A stretch of DNA of 64,000 nt, taken from the NCBI RefSeq assembly GCF_000875755.1, contig NZ_CP007520.1:186001-250000 (forward strand), in the 5' to 3' direction. The stretch comes from Mycoplasma yeatsii GM274B. Lineage in GTDB: Bacteria > Bacillota_I > Bacilli_A > Mycoplasmatales > Mycoplasmataceae. Shown piece after piece: positions 20,949-30,048 of the stretch (within the stretch, counting starts at the first letter, position 1; every line of letters starts with the position of its first letter). The notes beneath the pieces were generated by a model. The model saw nothing but the letters and a program-made list of their open reading frames with translations. It was not told where the DNA came from and searched no databases. The translations under genes were made by a program, and so were the position numbers.

Positions 20949-22313
20949 ATGGAATTAAAAGAACTATTTCAACAATATGAAAAATTAGCTGACACCAAAG
21001 TAAGTGTTTTAGCTAGAGTTAGATCAAACAGACAAGGAAAAGCTGTTTCATTTATGGTTTTAAATGACGGAACTACATTAAATGATGTTCAAGTTGTTTA
21101 TAAACCTGAAATTAAAGGATATGAAGACGCTCAAAATGCTAGAGTTAGTTCAATTGTAGAAGTTACAGGAAAATTAATCTTAACACCAAATAATCAACAA
21201 GCTTTTGAAATTCAAGCTGAATCAATTGAATTATTAGATCAAGCAATTGAAGATTATCCATTACAAAAAAAAGAACACTCAACAGAATTTTTACGTGAAA
21301 TTTCACACTTAAGAGCAAAAACAAAAACATTTAATGCAATTTTTAGAATTCGTTCAACTGCTGCTTTTGCAATTAATAAATTCTTTAATGAAAAAAACTT
21401 CGTTTTAGTACATTCTCCGATAATTACAGGAAATGATGCAGAAGGAGCTGGTGAAGCATTCTTAGTAACAACTCGTGAAGATGGAAATTATGAACAAGAC
21501 TTTTTTGGTAAAAAAGCTAGTTTAACAGTTTCAGGACAATTACACGCCGAAGCTCTTGCTCAAGCATTTAGAAAAGTTTATACATTCGGACCAACATTTA
21601 GAGCTGAAAACTCAAACACAGCAAAACACGCTGCTGAATTCTGAATGATTGAACCTGAAGTAGCATTTGCTGATTTAAAAGATAATATTGCTTTAATTCA
21701 AGATATGGTTAAATATGTAATTAACTATGTATTTGAAAAAAACTCAGAAGAATTAGAATTCTGTGACAAAAACTTAGAACAAGGATTAATTGATAAATTA
21801 AACAGTGTTAGAAATTCTGAATTCAAAGTTACAACATATTCAGAAGCTATTGAAATTCTAAAAAAAGCTGTAGCAAACGGACACAAATTTGAAGAATCAA
21901 ACATTGAATTTGGTTTAGATTTAGGAACAGAACACGAAAGATTTATTTGTGAACAAGTTAATAAAGCTCCAACATTTGTTACAAACTATCCAAAAGATAT
22001 CAAAGCATTTTACATGAAACAAAATGATGATGGTAAAACAGTTGCTGCAGTTGATCTACTAGTTCCTGGAATTGGTGAATTAGTTGGAGGAAGTCAACGT
22101 GAGGATAACTTTGAAAAATTAGTTCAAAGATGTAAAGAAATGAACGTTGATGTTGATCAATTAGAATGATACAACAACTTAAGACAATACGGATACTACA
22201 AATCAGCTGGATTTGGATTAGGATTTGAAAGACTAATTATGTACATTACTGGTGCGTCAAACATTAGAGATGTTATCTCTTTCCCAAGAACACCAAGAAA
22301 CTTATTATTCTAA
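20949..22313 (+). CDS. asnS: Asparaginyl-tRNA synthetase
   Basis: Class II tRNA synthetase charging tRNA-Asn, 454 aa. The N-terminal OB-fold anticodon-binding domain (residues 15-110) is followed by class II motif 2 ([19 protein letters not shown]) and motif 3 ([12 protein letters not shown]). The Trp of AEFW is TGA. The ribosome-binding site TTGGAGGA overlaps the end of the preceding phosphatase. A dedicated AsnRS together with gatCAB in the same window suggests that GatCAB is needed here for Gln-tRNA-Gln rather than Asn-tRNA. Its terminator is interrupted by the IS at 22338. Confidence 0.96.
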
Positions 22314-22316
22314 TAA

Positions 22317-22337
22317 TAAAAAATGATTCTTAAGAAT
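22317..22337 (+). terminator. asnS terminator split by an insertion sequence (5' half)
   Basis: AAAAAATGATTCTTAAGAAT ends at the IS border; the 3' half AATCATTTTTTATT continues at 23716. Joining them with one copy of AAT restores a perfect AATGATTCTT / AAGAATCATT stem followed by T-rich sequence. Confidence 0.8.
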
Positions 22338-22371
22338 GAGAGTAGGACAAAGTTATTAGACTCCCTAAGGG

Positions 22372-22400
22372 ATAGACCCCCTAGGGGGTCTATTTTTTTT
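22372..22400 (+). terminator. IS-borne terminator palindrome
   Basis: A 22-bp perfect palindrome centred on CCCCCTAGGGGG, followed by eight T, between the left inverted repeat and the transposase start. It would stop read-through from asnS into the transposase. Confidence 0.75.
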
Positions 22401-22416
22401 CAAAAAAGGAGTATTT

Positions 22417-23697
22417 ATGAAAAGAGGAAAGCAACTAAGTGTAAGTGAGTGGTTAGAAGTATTTAAGCACTACAAAGAATATTTATCTCAAAATATTACT
22501 AAAAAAGAATTTTGTTATATTTATAGCAAAATTAGAAATTCTGAAAATTATTTACTTTCAGAAGAAGCCTTCTGATATTTATCTAGAAAATATAAAGATT
22601 ATAATTTAGGTATGGAACTAAAAGAATCACAAACAGGAAAAGCACCTAAAAAAGGTAAAGGATCAGGTAGACCTAGAAAGAACAAAGAAGAATATGATAA
22701 ACAAAGAAACGAAGTGATTAAAGAGATTGATCGCGAAGTTTTAGAATGGTTAATAACAGACCTTTTTAAAGAAGATATTTTAAAGAAAAATAAGGTTGAC
22801 AATCTAGATGAACTGATAGAAAAAATTAAGAAAAAATTTGGAGAAAATATTTCTAACAAGGAAATAATGAAAATTCTTGGAATACCTAAATCAACTTTTT
22901 ACTACAAAATCAAGAAACAATCAAAAGATAAGAAAGAAGCTGTTATAGAACACGCAGAAATAATTAGAGAAGCTTTTGCAAAACAAAACGGAAGATATGG
23001 TAGAGAAAGGCTATCAGCATATATTTTCAAGACATATGGCATTATTATTAACCCTAGAACACTAGGAAGAGCAATGAATAAATTAGGTCTTTTCTGTCAC
23101 GTAAGAACAACGTGCAAGAAAAAGCGTGAATCAAAAAATACTAACGTGTATTATCCAAATATTGCTAATAGAGATTATAATGGACTACAAAACGATATTT
23201 ATGCAAGTGATGTTAGTTACATTCCTGCTCCAATAGATGTAGAAGGAAGACATGTTTATTTATCTATCGTAATTCATCACAAAACAAAGAAAATTGTTAG
23301 TTATAATTTATCCATATATAATGACACTAATTTAATTATGACTCACATTAGAAAAACAAAATTTCCTAAAAACTTTATTATTCACACAGACCATGGTGTA
23401 ACATATTCATCGAATGAATATCTTGAGTATATAAAGCAACGAGGTGGAGTGGTGTCAATGTCAAGAATAGGTAACTCTCTAGACAATAGAGAAGCTGAAT
23501 ATTTCTTTTCAATTTTAAAATCAGAAATGTTTTATAACTTTGAAAAGAAAGTAAAAGAAATGACTTTTAGTGAACTAAAAGAATGTATTAAAAATTTCAT
23601 TGAGTGATATAACAATGAAAGAATATTAAAAAAATTCAAATGAAAAACACCTCAAGAACTATGAGGTGTGTATAATAAACATAACTATTTAGTCTAA
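22417..23697 (+). CDS. IS3-family transposase (single frame, DDE)
   Basis: Transposase of 426 aa in one uninterrupted frame, with no orfA/orfB frameshift. The N-terminal half is helical and basic with an AT-hook-like GSGRPRKNKEE near residue 85 and a helix-turn-helix around NKEIMKILGIPKSTFYYKIK. The rve catalytic core has Asp265 (YASDVSYIP), Asp325 (IHTDHGVTYSS) and Glu361 (DNREAEYFF), giving the expected D-35-E spacing. It uses both TGG (two) and TGA (four) for Trp, unlike the host genes around it, which use TGA. The TAA stop lies inside the right inverted repeat. AAAAAGGAG precedes the ATG. All catalytic residues are present, so it may be active. Confidence 0.92.
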
Positions 23698-23751
23698 TAA
23701 TTTTGTCCCGGTTTCAATCATTTTTTATTTTTTATACATCTCCCCCCTTGC

Positions 23752-23777
23752 TTGCAAAAAAAAAAAAAAAGTAAAAT
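23752..23777 (+). promoter_or_regulatory. Poly-A spacer promoter, separated from its gene by an IS
   Basis: TTGCAA (23752-23757), a run of 15 A in total, G, then TAAAAT (23772-23777): -35 and -10 boxes with a 14-base spacer made almost only of A. The same arrangement precedes the genes at 32478 and 49623. Its natural target, the DUF285 gene, now starts at 25225, 1.45 kb away beyond an oppositely oriented IS. Confidence 0.7.
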
Positions 23778-23804
23778 GCTCGGTACCCCGAAATCCGGAC
23801 TTTT

Positions 23805-24690
23805 TTAAGCGGTAACCTGTCTTGTATATTCAACAGGTGTTAGTCCGCTTAGTTTTAAGCTTATTCTTTTATTATTATATCAATAAATATATCAATTTAA
23901 TTTCTCAATAACTTGATCAATATTTTTGTATTTTCTATTATAGAACATTTCTCTTTTTAATATACTAAAGAAATTTTCTGCAGGTGAATTGTCAGACAGT
24001 TTCCTTTTCTAGACATACTTTGAATAGCACCTGCTTTTTCTAATTTTTCTACAAACGATCTATGTTGGTAATGAATTCCTTGATCGGTATGTATTATAGT
24101 TTTACCTGGAATTATCTTGTCTATAAAATTGTCAAGTGCTCTATTTGTCATCTCAACGGTTGGTCTAGCTCCATAGCTGTAACCAACGATTTGATTGTTG
24201 AATGCATCTTTATAGATTTGTAAATATAGTTTATGTTCACCAACCTTTAATTCAGTTAGATCACCAAATATTTTTAGGAATGGTATATCAGCTTTAAAAT
24301 CCCTTTTTATTACGTTATTAGCGACAGTTCCAACCGTTCCTTTGTAAGAGCTGTATTTTCGTCGTCTAGAAGCGTTATAAATGGAAATTAAGCTATTTTC
24401 TTTCATTATTTGTAACACTTTCTTTTTGCTGATTTTATAACCTAGTAGTTTTAATTGAAAGTGTATGCGTTTATGACCAAAATCGCGGTCATTATCGTAG
24501 AAAATTTCTTCAATTTTTAAAGCAATTTCCTTGTATTTATCGTCTTTATCGATATTTTGTTCTAGTTTTTGTTTTCATTCATAAAATGTAGATTTTTTAA
24601 TGTTAGCAATTTTTAATCAATCAGATATTTTTAAGTTCGGACAGTTGTGCTCTAATTCTAAAATTGATTTTACTTTTTCTTTGTTTTTGA
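23805..24690 (-). pseudogene. IS3-family transposase orfB with a one-base deletion
   Basis: Integrase-like catalytic subunit of the IS at 23782-25223. Reading on the minus strand, the frame is entered from orfA by a -1 shift near AAAAAG just before the orfA stop, then runs through FGHKRIHFQLKLLGYKI, FGDLTELKVGEHKLYLQIYKDA and IHTDQGIHYQH to MSRKGNCL. There one base is missing near 23993: CTGACAAT stands where CTGGACAAT is expected, and the downstream frame resumes with NSPAENFFSILKREMFYN. The break lies between the second Asp and the Glu of the DDE triad, so no active transposase can be made unless this is a sequencing error. The element is probably immobile by itself. Confidence 0.85.
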
Positions 24691-25188
24691 ATGAATTAGA
24701 GCTCTCAACTTTTTTAAATACATGTTCTCAGCTCGTGCTAATTCTAGTTCGTGTTGTAATCTCTTATTTTCTTCTAAAAGCTTATCAGCTTCTGTTTCTG
24801 ATAGTTTCTTTTTGTCTGATGACATGTTATCAATATCTCCTGCATTTCCTATTAATTTAGAAATACCAGCAACACCATGTTTATAATATTTGCTTTCTCA
24901 CAAAGATATTGTTGATGCATTCTTTATATTAAAATGTTTTGCTGTTTCTAAAAAACTTAAATTATTTTCATTTTTATATTTTATAACAGCAATTTTAAAC
25001 TCAGAAGTGTATATAGATTTATTCTTGCTTTTTCTAATACCTCTAATACCAAAAGATTGATATTGACACTTTCAATTAACTATTGTGTTAATGTTTATGT
25101 CATACTCTCTGGACACTTGAGTAATAGTTTTACCACTTAACAATTCTTTTATGACTCTCTTTTTAATCTCATATAAATACTTCGCCAC
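24670..25188 (-). CDS. IS3-family transposase orfA (DNA-binding subunit)
   Basis: 172 aa, read on the minus strand from GTG at 25188 (no in-frame ATG lies earlier). Two helix-turn-helix units are visible: ELLSGKTITQVSREYDININ with INTIVNWKCQYQ, and SFLETAKHFNIKNASTISLW. A leucine-zipper-like coiled coil follows (LLEENKRLQHELELARAENM) and the product ends SKTKKK. This is the standard OrfA of the IS150 branch, which binds the IS ends and dimerises. AAAAAG immediately before its TAA is the likely programmed -1 frameshift site into orfB. Trp codons are TGA. Confidence 0.85.
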
Positions 25189-25195
25189 AAATATA

Positions 25196-25223
25196 GTACC
25201 CCCTTGTCCGGACAAGGGGGTAC
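25196..25223. repeat. 28-bp perfect palindrome at the IS end
   Basis: GTACCCCCTTGTCC followed by its exact reverse complement. It contains the right inverted repeat of the IS, and its last base is one base before the ATG of the DUF285 gene at 25225. The AAGGGGG arm looks like a ribosome-binding site for that gene but would be buried in the hairpin of any read-through RNA. Confidence 0.9.
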
Positions 25224-25224
25224 T

Positions 25225-28116
25225 ATGCAGAAAAAAGTAGAAACTAAAAAGAAAAGTAAAAGCAAAATTCTATTAATTATTGCTGGATTATTAGTTATTT
25301 TTGGCTCAATAACCGGAGTAACTGTAGGTTTATTGCATAGTAAAAAAGAACAGAATAAAGATTTTATCGATCTAAGCAGAGATATATCTGAAAAAGAACG
25401 TTTCTTAGATATTTTATATATTGAAAATAAAGAAGAAATACTAAAACATATAAACAAGATTTTAATTCCTAAAAAATCAAATATAGATATCAAACCAGAA
25501 CATGTAACAATGGTATTTAATAAAAATTCCGCTAGTGCAACAGTCATTGCTAACAATTCTGATGATGTTAAAGGAGAAGTGGAATTGAAATTCTATAAAC
25601 CAGATATCGCTTTTCTTGTAAAAAACGAGGATAAAGATCTTGGGCTTTTTATCGTTGTTAATGAACAAAATATTATTGATGAAATAATTAGAAGAAATAT
25701 TTTACAAAATAATAAGTTTGATCAAAATTTTAACTTTGAAAAATTTAATAAAGATTTTGATATTAATATTAATCAACAATCACGAACTATTGTAGTTAAA
25801 GCAAAATCTGATTCTACTCATTATACTGGAGAAGTTGAATTTAAATATCAATCTCCATTTTCATCATTAGATCAAGTAATAACAACCTTAGACCGATTAG
25901 AAAATAATAGTAATGACACTATTTTAAATAGATTCTTAGAATTAAATAGAAATTTATTCAATCAAGAAAACGTAAAAATTAATAAAGATCAATTAAAAGT
26001 TGAAGTTAATCAAAATACTGCAAAAATTATTCTTACTGGTAATAAAAACTACCAAGGAGAAATTGAAGTTAATCTGGAATTTAAAACTGACATTTCAAAT
26101 TTAGATTTAAATACTAATGCTGGACCATTTAATTCAAATGACTCAAACACAATCATTGAAAAATTTATTAAAGATAACGAACAAAAACTTCCTGGATTTA
26201 CTGTTGCAAGTTTTGATGTTGTTTCAAATAGAAATGGAAAATTAAAAATCAAAGTTAAAGACAGCAATAATTCATTCCAAGGTACAGTTGAAATTTCATA
26301 TTCAGTTAAAACTGATATTGCAAGTTTAGAATTAAATACTAATGCTGGAATATTTGATTCAGTAGAGAAAAACGCAATTATTGACTCATTTATTGCAAAT
26401 AACCGCGAAAAATTACAAGGATTAACTACTCAAGATTTTGAATTTGTTGGAGATATACAAGATACTTCATTAACTGTTAAAGTTAAAGATAATAATCCTA
26501 AATTCAAAGGACAAATTGTAATTACTTTTTCAATTAAGGACGATTTCAATAAAATTGGAGATATCGTAAAGGAAATAAATAATCTTAACAATAATGATCA
26601 AGAAACTGTTTTAAATAGGTTTTATGAATTAAATCAACAAGTATTAAGACCACTTAACATTACAAAAGACAATTTAAAAGTTGAAGTTACAAATAACACT
26701 GCAACTATTACAATTGAAAATCATCCAAATTATCAAGGATCAATTAATGTGAATTTAAGATTATTACCAATCACTTTTACATATCTAGGTGTATTAGATA
26801 ATGATGATCAAAGATCTGTCTTAGATGCATTAAATAAACTAAATAAATCAAATTTAAGCTTAAATGATCTTAATATAGAAATCAGAGAAAATACTGCAAC
26901 AATTACAGGAAGAGAAAATAAAAAATCTATTGGAACAATTAATGTTGAGTTTGGTTTAAAAGCTATTTATTCACCCGATGATAATCAATTAACAAGAATT
27001 GGATTCTTTAAAAATGAAAGAGGTAAATGACAAATTGAAAGAGTTGACCCTTTTGCTAAAAAAGTACCACCAAATTTACCTACATTTATATCTAGTCTGC
27101 ATAGGGCATTTAATGAAAATAGGAACACGACAATTTCGGGATTGGAAAATTGAGATACTTCAAATGTAACTGATATGAGTTTTATGTTTAGTCATGCTAT
27201 AAACTTCAATCAATCCATAGGAAACTGAAACACCTCAAATGTAACAAATATGGAATATATGTTTAATTTTGCCAGAAACTTCAACCAACCTCTTGGAGAT
27301 AAATTCGATACTTCAAAAGTAACTAATATGGTTAATATGTTTAATCATGCTGAAAACTTCAACCAACCTCTTGGAGATAAATTCAACACTAAAAATGTAA
27401 CAAGTATGAATTTTATGTTTAATCATGCTTATAACTTCAACCAACCACTAGGCGACAAATTTGATACTTCAAAAGTAACTAATATGAGTACTATGTTCCG
27501 AGATGCTCGATCATTCAACCAATCTCTTGGAGATAAATTCGATACTTCAAAAGTAACTAATATGAACGAAATGTTCCGTAATGCTAATAATTTCAACCAA
27601 CCTTTAGGAGATAAATTTGATACTTCAAAAGTAACTAATATGAACGAAATGTTCCGTAATGCTAATAATTTCAACCAATCTCTTGGAGATAAATTTGATA
27701 CTTCAAACGTAATTGATATGAGAGGAATGTTTTATAGCACCACAAAATTCAACCAACCTTTAGGAGATAAATTTGATACATCAAAAGTAACCAATATGGT
27801 AGCTATGTTCCAATTTGCTGAATCTTTCAACCAATCTCTTGGAGATAAATTCTATACTTCAAATGTAACTGATATGGGAATTATGTTCCAAGGAGCTAGA
27901 TCATTCAACCAACCTCTGGGAGATAAATTCGACACTTCAAATGTAACTGATATGGGTTTTATGTTTTATAATGCCGAATCTTTCAACCAAGACATTTCTA
28001 ACTGAAATGTAACAATAACAGATCCGGTACTTTTAGAAAATTTTATGGTACGATCTAAACTGGAATCTATGAGAGACAAACTTCCTGCAGCAATTAGAAA
28101 ATTGTTAAATTTATAA
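25225..28116 (+). CDS. Large DUF285/PARCEL surface protein with eleven repeats
   Basis: 963-aa predicted surface protein. MQKKVETKKKSKSK is basic, followed by one hydrophobic segment (KILLIIAGLLVIFGSITGV, to about residue 38) without a lipobox Cys, so a signal anchor is likely. Residues 40-600 are modules of about 75 aa ([20 protein letters not shown] type). Residues about 645-930 hold eleven tandem DUF285 units of mostly 26 aa, [26 protein letters not shown], the translation of PARCEL repeats. It ends with a short basic tail. TGA codons (27028, 27151, 27226) read as Trp. An IS now separates it from the poly-A promoter at 23752, so it may be silent or depend on an IS promoter. Paralogue: 49623-52205. 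Confidence 0.88.
25381..25862 (+). repeat. 482-bp block identical to 49776-50257
   Basis: By eye I find no difference between this block and the same part of the paralogous gene at 49776-50257, including all third codon positions, while the sequences on either side differ. It covers roughly residues 53-213 of the protein. Confidence 0.85.
27154..28002 (+). repeat. PARCEL tandem repeat array (DUF285), 11 units
   Basis: Mostly 78-bp units encoding DTSxVTxMxxMFxxAxxFNQxLGDKF; the first and last units have the shorter GNW / SNW form. Units 6 and 7 (around 27555-27710) are nearly identical. The arrays are called PARCEL (palindromic amphipathic repeat coding elements) in mycoplasmas. Confidence 0.85.
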
Positions 28117-28121
28117 TTATT

Positions 28122-28149
28122 AAAAATAGAGTTTATAACTCTATTTTTT
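28122..28149 (+). terminator. Intrinsic terminator of the DUF285 gene
   Basis: Stem AAATAGAGTT / AACTCTATTT followed by TTTT. The same hairpin and about 70 bases after it recur downstream of the paralogue (52214), so the duplicated unit includes the 3' flank. Confidence 0.8.
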
Positions 28150-28249
28150 CTATATTCTTCATATCTTATTTAATAAGACTAAACTAATATAATTACTATT
28201 GATAATGGTGTAAAATATATATATTGAATGTAAAAGGTTGGTGTAAAAA

Positions 28250-29203
28250 ATGCAAGTATCATTTGTTATAAGCTCACAATCTAGTTTAGAAAGATTAAAA
28301 AAAACAGTAGATTCTATACTTAATCAAAAAAACAAATCTTTTGAAATCATTATTCTATTTGATTCAAAAGTAGATGCTGAAAAAAAAGAATATTTAAATG
28401 AGTTATTCGAACAAAACCAAAACATTATTATAAGCGAAAACAGCAAAATGCAAGATACTGCTCAACATTGAAATATTTCAAAACTATTAGCTAGTGGAAA
28501 ATACATGGTTTTTGTTAAAGAAGGAGATCATATTTTTGAAAATTTTGTTGATGAAATAGAAAAAATTTCAAACAATCATAATCCAGATATGATCCAATTT
28601 GATTTAGAATATTATGGATTATTAGAAGAAACTTCAGCTAAAACATTATTACAAACAAATAAGTTATATGATCTTGAAAATGAAAAAGAAGTTTATGCTT
28701 ACATAAGAAGAATTATTTATTCTAAAGCTTTTAAAACACAAATATGTAAAGAAAATAAAATTAGTTTCAGACCAAAAGTTCGTTTTGATAGTTTATTCAC
28801 ATTTGAATTTTTAAAACATTCTAAAACATTTTTTGCAACTGATGAAGTATTAACTAAACATAAAGTATCAGTTATGAAATACTCAGCATTTGATATTATT
28901 AACCAATGACCACATATTATGAATTATTTCAGAGCAACAGGTGAATATAAACAAATAGCTGATGAATTACACTATGCTTATTATTATGAATTATGTTATA
29001 ACTTCTTAAATTTAGTTAGTTTATTTGATGATGCAGTTTTATATAAAAACGTTTTAAACAAATGTCAATTTAAAGTTAAAAATAAAATTGATAAGTTCAT
29101 TAAAGTTAACAAAATATTTTTAGAAAATAAAGATGAGAAATTCTCACAAAGAGTTAAAAAGTTTAATGAACATATTGATTCAGAATTAAACAAAATAAAA
29201 TAA
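28250..29203 (+). CDS. Glycosyltransferase family 2-like protein
   Basis: 317 aa with an N-terminal GT-A nucleotide-sugar-binding fold: VSFVISSQSSLERLKKTVDSI, FEIIILFDSK, and then NISKLLASGKYMVFVKEGD, where the usual DxD metal motif would sit; here it reads EGD, so the metal site is weak. The C-terminal half is Lys-rich and helical. Such proteins build glycolipids or capsular galactan in the mycoides group, but the product cannot be specified and activity is uncertain given the motif. Upstream lies an AT-rich promoter (TAAAATATATATATTGAATG). A TGA at 28469 and one at 28907 are Trp. Confidence 0.75.
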
Positions 29204-29214
29204 TATAAAAGACT

Positions 29215-30048
29215 ATGGAAAATAAAAAATATTTATTAGTTCAATACACTGATAAAAATAAAAAATTAGAAGACAATCAATTTAGTCTAGCTAGTGTTTG
29301 AAAATTACTTTTTGCTAGACTTTTTGATTTAATAATAGGATCAATTCCTATGATTTTAATAGATTTATTGTGAAAATCACAACCAGGAGATGTTGTGATT
29401 TTATTAACAAGATATTTAATTTCTATAATATGAATGTTTTTATATTTTGTAGTTTTAACTTGAACTTTAAAAGGTCAATCATTATCTAAAAAAATATTTA
29501 AATTACAATTAATTAGTTTATATAAAAAACCGATTACTTTTAAAGATATATTTTTAAGAGAATTAGTTTTTATATTTGCTCCATTTTTAATTGGAATGAT
29601 ATCAACTACTATTTTTGCTTTAATTCTTCCTGTAAATATTAATAATGATAATAGATTTAGAATTTTTATATCAGCTATAATTTATCAATTTGGTTTAATT
29701 ATTGTTTTCTTTTGATGATTAGTTATTATGATTTCAATTAAGTTTCAAAAACTTCATCAAGCAAATATAGATATAAAATTACACCTTGTTGTAGTTGATA
29801 AAAAACAACAAATTAAAATACAAAAACATGACTTTAATAAAATGTTAAAAAGAGATGAAAAACACGTTTCATTAACTGATCAACCTGGTAATTTTGATAA
29901 TGATTTTATATATGAAATTCAAAATGAAGAAGAAATTAATTACAATAAATCTATTAACTTGAAAAAACAAGACATCAAAACATTAAAGTTAGAAAATCAA
30001 AATCAAACTAAACTAATAGAAAGTGAGAAAAAAGATGAGCATAATTAA
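29215..30048 (+). CDS. RDD-family membrane protein
   Basis: 277 aa. The RDD signature is RLFDLIIGSIP near residue 36 (Arg-Leu-Phe-Asp in place of Arg-Asp-Asp pairs) and the later GQSLSKKIFKLQLI. About four transmembrane segments lie between residues 35 and 180; the C-terminal 100 residues are hydrophilic and Lys/Glu-rich. The role of RDD proteins in mollicutes is not settled; some relatives move small solutes or ions. It starts 11 bases after the glycosyltransferase stop, without a clear ribosome-binding site, and overlaps pcrA by 14 bases. Confidence 0.78.

Larger units (their letters stand above)
22338..23715 (+). mobile_element. IS3-family insertion sequence, 1378 bp, with AAT target duplication
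   Basis: The ends form an inverted repeat with about 20 of 25 matches: left end starting GAGAGTAGGACAAAGTTATT (22338) and right end, reversed, starting GAAACCGGGACAAAATTATT (23715). A 3-bp AAT flanks the element (22335-22337 and 23716-23718), and removing one copy with the element restores a clean asnS terminator. It carries one transposase gene. Inside the left end is a terminator palindrome (22372). The single-frame transposase and size recall the IS1138 / ISMmy1 group in mycoplasmas, but I cannot verify the name. Confidence 0.85.
23782..25223 (-). mobile_element. IS3-family (IS150 group, IS1296-like) insertion sequence, about 1.44 kb, transposase broken
   Basis: Two-gene IS on the minus strand. 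The ends are inverted repeats: left GTACCCCGAAATCCGGAC at 23783 and right, reversed, GTACCCCCTTGTCCGGAC at 25223. The tetramer ATGC occurs just outside both ends (23776 and 25225 areas) and may be the target duplication, but the exact borders are uncertain by a few bases. Size and the orfA/orfB design fit IS1296 of the M. mycoides group; the name is inference. The right end is a 28-bp perfect palindrome. Confidence 0.8.

Noticed and set aside
22599..22859. Minus-strand open frame inside the first IS transposase
   Set aside because: Low-complexity hydrophobic translation opposite a clear transposase frame.
25149..25668. Minus-strand frames opposite the DUF285 N-termini (repeated at 49550-50063)
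   Set aside because: They are shadows of the coding frame; they recur only because the paralogues are identical there, have no ribosome-binding site and no recognisable domains.
27154..28002. Regular tandem repeats resembling a CRISPR array
   Set aside because: The repeats have no distinct spacers, stay in one reading frame and encode DUF285 units; there are no cas genes.
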